NCBI RefSeq assembly: GCF_964204645.1
Contig: NC_134027.1
Coordinates: 25,904,485-25,968,484, forward strand
Direction: 5' to 3'
Length of the DNA: 64,000 nt
From: Tubulanus polymorphus
Lineage: Eukaryota > Nemertea > Palaeonemertea > Tubulaniformes > Tubulanidae
The position numbers and the translations under genes were made by a program. This document shows positions 33,651-45,500 of the stretch, one piece after another. Below the pieces are notes generated by a model, which saw nothing but the letters and a program-made list of their open reading frames with translations, had not been told where the DNA came from and made no database searches. The stretch's first letter is position 1. The number at the start of each line of letters is the position of its first letter.

Positions 33651-34644
33651 TGTGTACCAAACTCTTTTAGGGGTTTTATCTTTTTTTTAAATTAAAAACC
33701 GACCACTAATTAAGAAATTTGAAATCGATATTTATTTAGCATTAGGTCAGGCACTTATGTTTCGATAACGTCTCTAGAGGTTATCGTCTGGTGCGGAGGC
33801 AGAATTCATCTCTCGTTTGAAACATAGACGATACAGTGTGATTGACCTTTCTTCAGTCAGACTCATTTCTAATAAAGGCTGATAGATACTGATTGCAGTG
33901 TTAGGTCGGAATCAGGGATAATATCATATCCACGCCGGTGTCACGGCAAAATATGGAAAATTTTAATTTTCTTTTATTCCTTTGTTGCTTTGCGCTTCGA
34001 TGCACATTTCATCTCCGCCGACCGGCAGCTCGGAATGGCCGACTGCATCTCGACTATCTAAGCTCCACCGATTCCGCTCTGCAGTCTAGTTAAGTACGCG
34101 AAATATTCGATAGATTGTTTTCCACGATTTTATAATTAAAATCGCGGTTTCAGTCACACCTCGGAGTGCGCGTCTCAGGAGAACTGCTCTGTTGAGTAAA
34201 AATGATGAACTTTCCACGTCACTGATCAATACCTTACACGAGACGCTACCGCGCCGACGCCGCCGCTGCTGTACAGCGAACTCTTTATATTATAACACAG
34301 AATTAATTTCAAAAGACGAAAATGCTCGCGGATTTTTCGATGCGATCGACCCGGTCTTAATAAGGTCCTGCGAGACGTGAATCCTTCACCATTTATCAAA
34401 TTTCTGTTGCAAATTAAATTAGGTTTTTGACTGGCGTTTTAAGGAATTATATATGGCATGAAATAATCCTGGGATTCGAGCCGGATTAGGCGGCGATTTC
34501 GACGGATGGAAATTAGACAATTTGCTAAATACGGACGGACACATTTTTGTCACGAGGCGAAAATCGTTATTTACAGAACTGAGCGCGTGAGAATTAAATG
34601 ATATAAAGTAACGTTACGCAGATGTTTATAGAATTACGGAGAGA
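33651..34644. other. Intergenic, partly CpG-retaining
   Basis: Bases 34010-34380 are low-repeat with GCCGACCGGCAGCTCGG and CCGCGCCGACGCCGCCGCTG. No exon with splice sites is evident. Confidence 0.4.
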
Positions 34645-34665
34645 GGGGGAGGGAGGGGGAGGGGG
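34645..34665 (+). other. G-quadruplex motif in a homopurine tract
   Basis: G5-A-G3-A-G5-A-G5: four G-runs with single-base A loops, the most favourable parallel G4 layout. It sits inside a purine-only tract of about 45 bp (34638-34678). Confidence 0.85.
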
Positions 34666-35159
34666 AGAGGGAGAGAGTATCACTTGAAGGTTCATGTGAA
34701 AATGTCACACAGAAATAAATGTCTGCGATTTCTCGTTAGACTAACTAAGTTTATTTGAAAGATACAAACCATCTTTGCGGTAGCTACAATGTTTGGTCCA
34801 GGTGAATTCTATGGGCAAAAATATTGCTTGTGGTATGGGCACTACATACATTTCTGGTTGTTTCATTTTTAAATGATTTTCGATTGACCTTTTGAATTAT
34901 CATTGGTTCCTAGAGTGATTGATCCTTAACACCGTGGAGACCGTGTCGCACCAGGAGTGTTTCATATATCGGTATAGTTCGGCTCATTTTCCGGGCTCCA
35001 TGGGCAGTGAGTGAACAGTGAAGACGATTAGTAAGTAAGACCAGACCCTGATCGATTTTTTAAACCACTAAACCATTGAACTAGGAATGATACCAACGGG
35101 TCGGGGGTTTTTCGACATGGAATAAAGCTCAAGAGAGAAATAAGGTTTATTTCATGGAG
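34666..35159. other. Intergenic, no feature seen
   Basis: Unique-looking DNA between the G4 tract and the E-box minisatellite. Confidence 0.5.
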
Positions 35160-35415
35160 TAGATATCTAGAAGTATTATCCACGTGGAACGTACGTAAAG
35201 CCCATGAGTGGTTTCCACACATGGAATAAGAAGCCCATGAGTCGTTTCCACGTGGGACATACGTTAAGCCCATGGGTGGGTTCCACACATGGAATAAGAA
35301 GCCCATGAGTCGTTTCCGCGTGGAATATGAGTAGCCCATGAATAGTTTCCACGTGGGATAAGAAGCCCATGAGTCATTTCCACGCTCTGGAATGTATCCA
35401 CGTGGAATATAAAGT
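35160..35415. repeat. About 33-bp minisatellite with recurrent E-boxes
   Basis: GCCCATG-headed units lie at 35200, 35233, 35268, 35301, 35334 and 35365 (spacing 33, 35, 33, 33, 31; a 66-68-bp dimer pattern). The TTCCACGTGG-type palindrome recurs, placing CACGTG at 35181, 35249, 35350 and 35399, and CGCGTG at about 35318. The 183-codon minus frame across it is a by-product of the repeat. Confidence 0.85.
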
Positions 35416-36109
35416 CGATGAGAAGTGAGATTTCCACTGATAACTGCATAGATAGATTTAACTGTCAGACGAATTGACGACAGACAGTTGGAAAAACTGA
35501 AGAACGGAGAAGAACTAACCCTTAACGAACATAATGCTATTTCTAGCTGGCGCGCGTAATTAAATCCTGGTCTTAACACCTGAGGTCAGAATGTTCTACA
35601 ATCTACCGATATTAGAATAAATATGAGGCTTTTCTTCCGATCACAGAAAGTCAAATTATGTAAAAACGGGCCGGAATTGTCACTGGAGTCCAATTTGCCT
35701 TGTAATAGACTACCGAGAATAAAGCATACCAGATGAGCACCATATTGATAAGTGATAAAATTGTCGATGGCCATTACGACTGGCGGTGCAGTCTAAATTT
35801 CTTTATATAACTATAATCTAGACGAGGGACGACTAGCATACGAAAAATATGACTTCGTTATAGTTGTCTCAGCCGCCGCACGGCCAATTGACGTGATCAC
35901 CACTCGGGGAATATGAAACCTTCGTTCGCGATAATCTATTGTGTTGTACAAGTTTCACAGTTAAAAACTTGATAAGTGCGAAACTAGAATAAAAATTAAT
36001 AATTTCTTGTGTGTGTATATCAGAAGAAATCGCGTCGTGTCTTCAGAAAATAGATGCCACCTACAGCGGAATGAAAGAATAGAATCTATTTTACGAGAAT
36101 AAATATCTA
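35416..36109. other. Intergenic, no feature seen
   Basis: No recognisable gene or repeat. Confidence 0.5.
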
Positions 36110-36245
36110 GAATAGCCCCACGTGTGGAGATGAGATGGTGAGGTTAAAAATCCGCTGATTATAGTTTAGAAAATTCAAATTCAAATTTATCAATCAAGAA
36201 TTAAGATCAAAAGACACAAAGTTTCACATTCTTCGTCAGGCGCGA
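36110..36245 (+). repeat. R7 copy, inverse orientation, diverged
   Basis: CCACGTGTGGAGATGAG at the outer end, TTAAAAATCCGCTGATTA and ATTTATCAATCAAGAATTAA with GATCAAAAGACAC match the R7 tail and left arm. The second arm is missing. Confidence 0.5.
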
Positions 36246-37980
36246 CGAGATAACAAAACCGAGGGGTATACACAAGATCAATGCAAATTTTGGCTAAAAA
36301 GCTTTCTAACCTTCACACTTCGTAGAAGATGATCTGAAGCATATGAAAATAACATAATACCATAAAACTCTGCACCACAGTCCTCTGAGTTATAATTTGA
36401 TTCAAGTTTTTTAGTTTACTCATCGAAAATGAACTAATTTTAACTCTAGTTTATTCTGAAATAGGATTTGGGGTCAAATAAGATTTTTCATTCAGAAATT
36501 CATTTATCATACTTCATAAACGTATCATTTATCCATTATATACAAGCTAACCTATAAAGACTTAAAAAAAACAAAATCTCCAATATAACGTATTACATAA
36601 TCACGTACGGTTGCATATGTCGCGGATTAGACAAGACTCCGCGTGGCGCAGTAAAATACCAATGGTGGATTGACTGATCTTTTTACCAATCAAAAACAGA
36701 AATTAGAACGGAGGAATTAATCAGCGAGAAGTGATTGTATTTCACCCCGTTAATGAAAGCTTGATGGGAAATTGCACAAGTCCACTTAGATGGATTCGTG
36801 TAATTAAACCTACGGTGGTTTTACACCCTGCGTCGCTGCTACGGTTGCTGCTGCTGCTGCTGCTGCTGCTTTGTGGGGTGATCATTAAAAATTGAAATCC
36901 GTATTTCTCACCATATCGCGACGCGTTCGGATTATAACAGCAACTTCTTTCAAAGTCAAAACGATTTCAACTGAAATAGATTTGCGTAATTCTTAGAAAA
37001 ACACTAACAACAAACTTGAGCAATCTGAACTTTACCTGTTTAATACATACATTCATACATTCATTGTCGTTTAAAGCTAATTTTAGAGGAAATGCCGTTT
37101 TAATGGCCGTCAAGCGAAATCGCCTAAGAAATAAAGGTGAAAGTAACATTTGACGGCCAGTTGACGGCCGAAATGACGTATGCGAACATCAATGTATACC
37201 ATTTAGAAATAGTTCCGAGACTTTGTTTCATTAGTGCGGGATTTCTATATTACACGCATGAGTGAAACAGTGCTCTGGTCCTATAGTCTTACAAACCACG
37301 CTGAGATAGCAAAAAACCGTTCTATTCTTACTACCGGTGCCTGGTATTAACTTATTGACAGCTCTAAACCCGAACCGCGCGTGGTTAGCTATGATTCGTT
37401 TGTAATTTGCATTTTGATGACTTTTTCATGGACAGTTGATATAATAACATTTTGTCTGATATCCATTAAATAAATTTATCGCATTATTGCCTCGCGGATC
37501 GTTGCGAGAGAAATCGTCGCCTTTTTTCATACTGTCTCAAAGTCATTATACAAGAAAATACGCGCAAAACCGATTGGAAATTACTGAAATCGTGCGTCAT
37601 TCACCAGCAAATGAATCTAGTCGAAAATAAATGGGAAAACCTATAAAAATACAAAATGGTATCGACGTATCAGCGCGACGCACTAGTCGCACTGCGAGAG
37701 AACATCCAGCATTCAGATCACCGAGCCTATACATCATAACATACCTATCAAAAACTGATGAAGTCTAGAAGATATTTTTGTATACATGGATAACTCCGCT
37801 TAATTCGTATCTTCGGGGACCGTTGATGATTTTCATATGGATGATTAAGTAAAGTATATGAGTACTTTCAAATTCCAACATCCCCAACGTGGTCACACAC
37901 ACAGTCCTAACCTTACCATCTTAAATAAAGCCTGGATGATTCAGGAAATTCAGGAAGCTGTTGTCAATTAATAAACTCTG
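36246..37980. other. Intergenic; (GCT)8 microsatellite
   Basis: A pure (GCT)8 lies at 36847-36870. No other feature is recognised. Confidence 0.5.
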
Positions 37981-38190
37981 AATTGAATTGACCGGCAACC
38001 AGTCTAGCCCGGTCTAGTTGATGACGTAGTGCACATCCAATCAAAAATTTATTGTTGAAGACATTGTTTTGAAACGCCAATTTTTAATGACGTAGTACAC
38101 ATCATTCACTCATTCGCTGACTAACAAATAACGTATGGTAGACATCAATATATAAAGCATTTTGTAACGGTTTTTACAGCGTCAAAATAC
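37981..38190. mobile_element. R8 dimeric element, copy 2
   Basis: Starts AATTGAATTGACCGGCAACC; TGATGACGTAGTGCAC and TAATGACGTAGTACAC lie about 66 bp apart; ends TTTTGTAACGGTTTTTACAG and CGTCAAAA. Same order as copies 1 and 3. Confidence 0.75.
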
Positions 38191-38652
38191 GAATAAAGCG
38201 GTGTCGACTGTACTAGATTAGGTGGTAATTTCAATACATATATATAACTGGAAATAGATGCGATAAGTTTTCGTAGATGTGATCTCTATATATCAATAGT
38301 AATAATGTGGAACTTGATCGAAAGATATCAAAAGTAACTTCATCCAATGACGACAATATTCTCTCTCTCTCGCACGTACACATATGTCTATCATAACTGT
38401 ATATGGTATAATAGTATTTCATCATTCGCTGGTCGGGTATTTTTTTCTCATACGACGCCAGCTCATCAATGATATAAGCTGGCCGTAATTGGCGCCGCAA
38501 TTTTCATATCTTACAATCGGTCAGATAATGAAATTTCGAGTGATATTCCGCCAGCCGAAATTGGTTCATCACCATATAGAATAGCAGCGCTGATAGGGCG
38601 ACCCCGGTAAAAAACGCGTCTAAATGAATTTGCTCATAAACCGTCGATAGAA
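38191..38652. other. Intergenic, no feature seen
   Basis: Short (CT)n near 38360. No gene. Confidence 0.5.
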
Positions 38653-38698
38653 ATCATCAGATTAGGCGCGGATTATCAGATTAGGCGCGGATTATCAG
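38653..38698. repeat. 19-bp tandem duplication with GGATTA sites
   Basis: ATCAGATTAGGCGCGGATT is present twice head-to-tail with no mismatch, giving AGATTAGG and CGGATTATC in each unit. GGATTA (TAATCC) is the site of K50 homeodomains such as Otx, Pitx and Goosecoid. A regulatory role is only a possibility. Confidence 0.6.
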
Positions 38699-40359
38699 GA
38701 ACTATGTTATAACGTACAATATTTCATACGTGATGAATCGAGTTCAATGGGAATAGTTTTTTTCTCGTTAATGGTCCTAAATATTATTTGTTGATTGGTT
38801 TGATTCATAGTTGTGGTGTGGCCCGTACAAACTTACCAGTCACACCTGCCAGAAACGAAACAGCAAATGAAATTTTTAAATCGGAAATCGAAGTGCAAAT
38901 ATTTATCTTCAAATAGGGATTGACCACGTCTTTACGTATTCGATTGGTAGATTTCGTTTAATTTATTTTGATACAGATATTACGTAGTTAAAAGGCTAGT
39001 CGAATTTAGAGAAATTGTTTTTTTTTTTAAGTGCAAGAGGAACGTTTTTAGGATCGTCTCCTGACAATCCTTTATTGTTATATGGCGGCATATCTTCAGC
39101 ACTCGTTGGCAAACAGACTAACACGCCACGTGCCAAGACCCCGTAAAGGGTTAACCTAATCTCAATGGTAGTTTTTTACTTGATCAAAAGTAGGCCCGCT
39201 TCATTAACGGCACCTCAGGTTTGACGGTCGAGGCGTTTTGAATCTACACGCATTCGACCCAGCTTTGAAACAAACAATCATTACTGGGGTGTATATATAT
39301 ATATATATAAATATCTGCGCTGAAATAGATATAAAACCTGACAATAATAACTCACTGCATAATCCTACAAATCCCTCGCTGAATGGAACCGAATAATTAA
39401 TACTGTCGTGATTATGATGCAAATAACAGACGCGGTTTGATAATGCTAGCCACGAAACAAGATGTATTGCTAAGATTAGGCATTCTTATTATTACACTTA
39501 TACACGGCTTAATACGGCGCTCATATCCGCCGCGCACCGGTCGCCGCATTAAAATTAGTAATTAATAAAAATACATACTGTCAACGCCGACTGTGTTTTC
39601 AAAGCTGGGAAAATATGTGAACGGATTTCTGCGCTTTTGTGCGGCAGAAACCTTTTTTTAAAATGAGCTTCACGCGCGGGTTGTGAACGATAAATCAGTT
39701 CGCGTATCGATAAGATTTTAAAGCCCGGTCTGGCTATAATTTAAAGGATCTAACTGTGTCGAATCCTGTCATTCTGGAAAACAAGATCCTGATTTAAGAA
39801 ATCAAACTAAGGTTTGCTTCTATATTGAAAAAGATGAGAAGCTTTTGTGTGGTCGATCAAGCCTGTTTCACCATGTACCCCCTGAAACGCTTTAGTCTTC
39901 CATCGCTATCGTACCTGTCGATCCCGGGGCCGGGGAAGGGTCCTTGGAAAACGCCCCGTCCCTATTTTTCGTCAAGCATAATCTCAACTACCTTTTGATA
40001 CTAATTTCTATCTAAAAGAAGCCATGAAACGGGTTTTAGAGGGTCCATAATTTTTTTTTCAAAATTCCACTGGGTGACGACCCTCGATAGGTACATAGTC
40101 AGTTAATCAAATTCCAGGATCCGCCTTGTCGATAATGATTTCATTTCTAAAAAAAGAAAAACGTATTAATATCGCGATAGCTAATAACGGGATTGAGAAA
40201 TACTGAATAATGAATAACGAAGATGTAATAAGCAAACGCTAGAACCGCAGCGGCCGGCGCTGTTAGCAAAATGAAGAGATAATTGAACTGCGGTCATTTT
40301 GATGAAATTATCACCTCCATTCTCTCCCAATCATTGCCAAATCATGGTTTCTCTCATTT
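38699..40359. other. Intergenic; small repeats
   Basis: Short (TA)n at 39291-39308. CpG-retaining patches at 39470-39720 and 40190-40360. Bases 39915-40105 carry GTCGATCCCGGGGCC..GGGTGACGACCCTCGATAGG, possibly an eroded inverted-repeat element. Confidence 0.4.
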
Positions 40360-40440
40360 ACCGCGCCGATGACCGCTAATAACCGCTAGTGACCGCCAGC
40401 TACTATTACCGCATTCTACTCTGTCATTGGTTCGCGGTGA
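40360..40440. promoter_or_regulatory. Phased ACCGC motif cluster
   Basis: ACCGC occurs at 40360, 40372, 40382, 40392 and 40408 (spacing 12, 10, 10, 16), with one GCGGT on the other strand at about 40434. The 10-bp phasing places sites on one helical face. AACCGC is compatible with Runx-type sites, but factor identity is a guess. Confidence 0.3.
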
Positions 40441-40779
40441 CCTCATTGTTGACCGGTTGTCTTGGACACCTATATTCTATGCAAATTAGATTACGAGAAA
40501 CTGGTGTTTTCTTGTTAAATCAGTAATGACGGACATCACTGGCGATAATTGTGAAACGTCCGATACCGTAATTGTGTATATCATGAATCTGGGCACAGCT
40601 TGTCAACTGTTATTGAATTATCAGCTTCATGAATTAGCGGCGATGAGCTGAAAATTGGTCCACAATCCCGACGACTAAAGAATGCATTCGACCAGCTGGT
40701 AAAAAAATATACGACCGGTCAGTTTGAAATTTGAACCTTTCGATGTTTTGGTTATAAAGCGAAATAGCGACATCTTGAA
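40441..40779. other. Intergenic, no feature seen
   Basis: No recognisable element before the R1 array. Confidence 0.5.
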
Positions 40780-41726
40780 CAGTTGAGCCCAAATGCACAA
40801 AGTCAAAAAGTGGTTTTGAATCTGAAGACTGGTGTCAAGTTGTTAGATTGGCAATAGAACTAAGATGATCTTAGACTGGTCTTAAGTTGTTAGATTGGCA
40901 ATAGAACTAAGATGATCTTAGACTGGTCTCAAGTTGTTAGATTGGCAATAGAACTAATGATGGTCTTAGACTGGTCTTAAGTTGTTAGATTGGCAATAGA
41001 ACTAAGATGATCTTAGACTGGTCTTAAGTTGTTAGATTGGCAATAGAACTAATGATGGTCTTAGACTGGTCTTAAGTTGTTAGATTGGCAATAGAACTAA
41101 GATGATCTTAGACTGGTCTTAAGTTGTTAGATTGGCTATAGAACTAAGATAATCTTAGACTGGTCTTCAGTTGTTAGATCGGCTATAGAACTAAGATGAT
41201 CTTAGACTGGTCTCAAGTTGTTAGATTGGCAATAGAACTAAGATGATCTTAGACTGGTCTCAAGTTGTTAGATTGGCAATAGAACTAAGATGATCTTAGA
41301 CTGGTCTCAAGTTGTTAGATTGGCAATAGAACTAAGATGATCTTAGACTGGTCTCAAGTTGTTAGATTGGCAATAGAACTAAGATGATCTTAGACTGGTC
41401 TTAAGTTGTTAGATTGACTATAGAACTAAGATGGTCTTAAGATAGAACTATAGACTATGGCTATAGAATTAAAATGAACTTAGACTGGTCTCATTTTTTT
41501 AGCTTGGCTAGATGGTCTAGGGCTGGACTTAGGTTGTTAAAGACCAGTGGGCTTAGACTGATCTTAGAGCAATGACTGTACAACCTGAACAGGTGGACTC
41601 GCAGCTAGACTCGTTGCGCTAAGCTCATTTTGGTTATAGAACCAAAATGAGCTTGGCCTGGTCCTAAGTAGTCGTGTCTATTCAAAATTAGCTCAGTCCG
41701 GTCTTAAATCTAAGTCTTCGTGGCCC
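40780..41726 (+). mobile_element. R1 element with core amplified into a 47-bp array
   Basis: The left end (GAGCCCAAATGCACAAAGTC, AAAAAGTGGTTTTGAATCT) and right end (CCGGTCTTAAATCTAAGTC, TTCGTGGCCCAG) match the termini of the 146-bp R1. Between them GTTGTTAGATTGG-headed units start at 40839, 40886, 40933, 40981, 41028, 41076, 41123, 41170, 41217, 41264, 41311, 41358 and 41405: 13 units of 47 bp, two of them 48 bp. The 48-bp variants (AATGATGG) occur two units apart, pointing to dimer duplication by unequal exchange. Each unit has the palindrome CTAAGATGATCTTAG. No coding capacity. Confidence 0.85.
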
Positions 41727-42474
41727 AGAAGTTAAAGTAAAGACACAGTCGATGTCACTGATGACGATAAAGCCAGTAGTCCGAACATTACGGCAGTAAT
41801 CTCAGCTTCCTCGCTGCTGTTACTAATTACACACGAAGTTAAGTTACAGCCGTCAAGTTTGGAGACAGCAGGGAGTGATACGGAGACAATGTGATTAGCC
41901 CGGATCATTGTATGAGCACTCAACGATGAAATTACCTATATACCGAGTCAATTAACCGCGCGTATTAATCTAACGCAGCTCGTCACAGGTTTTTTGTTTT
42001 AAGGATTGACCTCGTCGCGTCAATTCTTTCATGTATAATCAGCTAAGGTGAAAATCGAATTGAACGCCGTTTCGCACTATATATATACGCGCGTGTGTAG
42101 AAGGTTTGATCGGCGGCTTTGACAGCGTGAATGCAATTACTAAACTATCCGATTAATTTCACGATAGATAATTAACCGGTTTGACGGGAAAGGAGGGTTT
42201 TACGGATGCGTTGCAGTTTCTTTTTCTAGTTTCGCCGAAAATAGAATTGATTGTGGATTGGATCTAGCAATACTCGGGTCGCCGATGCGGAAAGTGAGAT
42301 CTGAAAAGCACAATGAAGGCTCCATTCAAAGCTTCGCTAAGAATGAACAAGAAAACTTAGTTGTTTTTTTGCGCCTTGAAATTTAACATCCGTATATCGC
42401 TGAATATTGTAGACAATGAATGTTATAATATAAATGACATGATATTGAGAATCAATAAAGTTATTTTTCAAATT
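41727..42474. other. Intergenic, partly CpG-retaining
   Basis: No exon or repeat recognised. AT-rich with TAATTAACCGG motifs near 42170. Confidence 0.45.
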
Positions 42475-42700
42475 TGAATTGCCCGGCAACCAGTCTAGCC
42501 CCAATATTGATGACGTAGTGCACATCAATTCACACAGTACCCCTTGAATAACGCATGGAATTAGCAATTGAATCGAATTGAATTGTTCGGGGATCAGTCT
42601 AGCCCTAATAGTGATGACGTAGTGCACAGTACCCCTTGAATAACGCATAGTAGTTAGCAATGTATAAAACACTTTTTGTAACGGTTTTTACGGCGTCAAA
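42475..42700. mobile_element. R8 dimeric element, copy 3
   Basis: Two clear tandem units of about 120 bp: each has CCAGTCTAGCCC or CAGTCTAGCCCT, TGATGACGTAGTGCAC, AGTACCCCTTGAATAACGCA. The second continues into TTTTTGTAACGGTTTTTACG and GCGTCAAA. It follows AATAAAGTTATTTTTC. Confidence 0.8.
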
Positions 42701-43861
42701 TAATCAATATGTAATATACTTTTCTGAAAGTAAGTGTCAGACACGCGTTGAAATCAAACATTAGTGAAGTTTCGTCCATAAATTATGCACCCCAAATGTA
42801 ACATACACCCACACATATATATACACGTCGTATATTGTCATCGGAGAAGATAGTGTCATGATTTTAATGGAAAATCACTTAATTCCGTAATGTCGAATGC
42901 ATTTAAGCCAATCTTTATATATTCGGTGAAAAAAGTCCATTAAATCTTCGAACCTCTGTACGATGAACTAATAGGCTTTCGAATTCACTTTCACGGATTA
43001 GAGCATTGTAAACTGCGTATCGCATTTCTCCTTTAAATCAGCGCAGCATAAGAACATTTGGGGTCTTACTTCTTTCGTAGTGTTTAATTTGATCTTCTTC
43101 GTTTTTGGGAGTTCTAGAAATTTGATTGCAGAATGCGGCAATTAAATATGGTTTAGTACGCGCCAAAGGTCACATTATAGAGAACAATACCTCTAAGGTG
43201 CTATCTTTAATGGTAGGAATGGGACGGAAGGCGATGCGCTTATGAATATCCTTTAGGCAAGAAACAGAAGCCGTCTCGTCAAACTCAAATAAAAGAACGC
43301 GGAAACGAAATACTCGAATCTGAAGAAAGTAGTGCTCACGGCAACAATAACCCTCAAGGATCGAAGCTCAAGGCTGTCGTAATTTATATCTTTTTATTCA
43401 GATTAGGACGCGTTATGATATTAATTGACGTGACGTATTGGGAGATGAATCACGGGGCACGCAGATCACCGGGGACTAAGACACGCGTGTCACCGAGAAC
43501 AACATTTCCGTCATTGCTTCCAGTTTCTATCTGCAATGATGACGGCTTATCAGCGGGTAATGACGTGAAATTTAAAATTTTTCAATCCGATGTCACTGGC
43601 AATTAAGACGCAGATGAAGGGATTTAAAAGGTCTCCAGATGTAATTACCGCAGCCGTTTCGGTGAAATGAAATCTAATACGGTGTCATAAATCATGCGAT
43701 TTTTGCGCGCTTTCCGAAATTCGTTCGGAAGCGAAGGCGTCGTTTTGAAACGAGAAGAACAAGGCGAGGATTAAGACGGAGATCTGGTGACCTCGTCCAT
43801 ATTCACAATCACAGCTGCATTTCCAGATAACAGATAAACATGTTTAGAATTTCGAATACGA
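42701..43861. other. Intergenic, partly CpG-retaining
   Basis: Bases 43380-43800 are low-repeat and CpG-retaining. No gene found. Confidence 0.4.
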
Positions 43862-44100
43862 TAAAAGTGGGTTCGAACCCTCTATTCAGTAAAATAGCTT
43901 TTTCATATGAAATTATATTTTTCGAATTTTTTTTTAGGGTTGGATGATGAATGATTAGTTCGTATATATCAATCCCTTAACCAATAGACGATTCCGAAAA
44001 TAGTGGGTTCGAGCCCCAATTATTGTCCTCTATTCAGCGTAACAACTATTTCATTTGAATTTCTATTTTTCTGAATATTCTAAAGGGTAGAATGATTGCT
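43862..44100 (+). repeat. Tandem pair of a box-B-headed repeat
   Basis: GTGGGTTCGAACCCTCTATT (43868) and GTGGGTTCGAGCCCCAATTA (44002) each lead into CTCTATTCAG, a CATTTGAATT-like or CATATGAAAT segment, and ATTTTTC..GAAT. The period is 134 bp. GGTTCGA resembles a tRNA T-arm, suggesting a duplicated SINE piece. Confidence 0.55.
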
Positions 44101-44182
44101 GAAGAAATGTCAATCTCTTCGCTCCTCCTTTACACGTCAAAAAAGTTCTTTTTTTCAAGTGTCGGAGCAAACCCCCAGAATG

Positions 44183-44186
<4 letters not shown>

Positions 44187-44213
<27 letters not shown>
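44187..44213. repeat. (TATG)n microsatellite
   Basis: Six to seven ATGT units in a row, flanked by unique DNA. Confidence 0.9.
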
Positions 44214-45409
44214 TATATTGAATGGCGCCCGCTATGTATAAACTGTTATCAATAAACGTGCTCGAAAATCATAACATAACCGCACATTTTCCCTAACGAC
44301 TATTAATTGATTAACTGATAAAATCCCTTAGCTTCAAATTATTAGAAATCATAACGGCGACAGTTTTCGAACACGGTCCAGTGAACAGAGCGCGTGAGCT
44401 CGTCGCAAAACTTAGTTAATTAAATCAACCGAGACCTGAGATCATTATCTCGCCATCTCCCCAGTTATAGCATCACCGACACCAACACTACTACACTCAT
44501 CAATATACCGATATTTAATGGGAAAAAATTGATGAAACTTTGGTCCACTGACGGCGGGTTATTAACGAATCGTTGATACAGCTTACTGTACCCTGTCAGT
44601 TCGTGTACAAGGCGTATGTATCATGCACGGTTTATTGTATAACGATGGATTCATGATCGTCTGTTACGGGTTCCTCGCTACTCGAGCCTCGTCGATTCAC
44701 GTTTCGTTGCGTCTTCGAGATTGATTTTCAACACTGTTTTCTAGTTTCGACTGTCAATAATAACGACTCGCGGACTAATAAGGCGACCTCATCTACTTTA
44801 TCCGAGCACGGCTAATGATTTACAATATCCTCGACAGCCATAACTTAGGGCTAATGAGATCTCAACCGATGCGTGAAAATCACTGAACATCAACCTGCAT
44901 AGGAAATCTTATCAATTATTACATTCCAGCTACATTAAGTGACGCTTGACGAAAAGCGTGAACTAATAGAGAATCGTCGAATTTAGGGGTTCGAACCCAA
45001 ATTCGTATTGGCTATACATGTTAAAGGTCGCGCTGTTTATCGACCCGAGAAGTATTGAGTTTTATCTATCAATAAATGGTCAATAAAAATCAGAAAATGC
45101 CGGAAGATATGGAGGCCGAGTGAAGCAGATTCATAGCACCTCTTTTTAACAGATTGTGGATCAGGTTTATCTATCAGATCTAGAAACATCATTGCGCTGG
45201 GGGGGGGGGGGCAGGTTTTCCTAGGGGTTCTAGATACGAACAATGTTTTTCTAGACGAAGGAAACTATGGCGTTTACTAATTCGAGAAACAATAAAAACG
45301 TATATCCCAACAAAATATATCGATAGGCAAGTGCTTCGTGTGCATTTAGACTGGTCACGTTCTACGTCGATGCCATTAGACAGGTTGCCTGTCCATCTAA
45401 TTGAAGATG
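44214..45409. other. Intergenic; G13 run
   Basis: A G13 homopolymer lies at 45199-45211 and a box-B-like GGGGTTCGAACCCA at 44988. Bases 44560-44830 are CpG-retaining. No gene. Confidence 0.45.
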
Positions 45410-45500
45410 GATACCGGTAACCAGTCTAATGCATCATAGACTGGTTACCGTTTCGATGACCGGAACGTTTCATAGACTGGTTGCCGTCTACGGTGGACCC
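45410..45500. repeat. Perfect 14-bp-arm palindrome plus direct repeat
   Basis: CGGTAACCAGTCTA and TAGACTGGTTACCG flank an 8-nt loop. TCATAGACTGGTTaCCGT then recurs 36 bp downstream, and related TTTAGACTGGTCACG and TTAGACAGGTTGCC lie just upstream (45343-45390). Confidence 0.8.

Noticed and set aside
35028-35579. 183-codon minus-strand ORF
   Set aside because: Mostly the 33-bp minisatellite (repeating GNDSWASYS-like peptide); no ATG-anchored domain or splice support.
40780-41726. CRISPR array
   Set aside because: Units are directly tandem without unique spacers, the genome is eukaryotic, and the termini match a TIR element.
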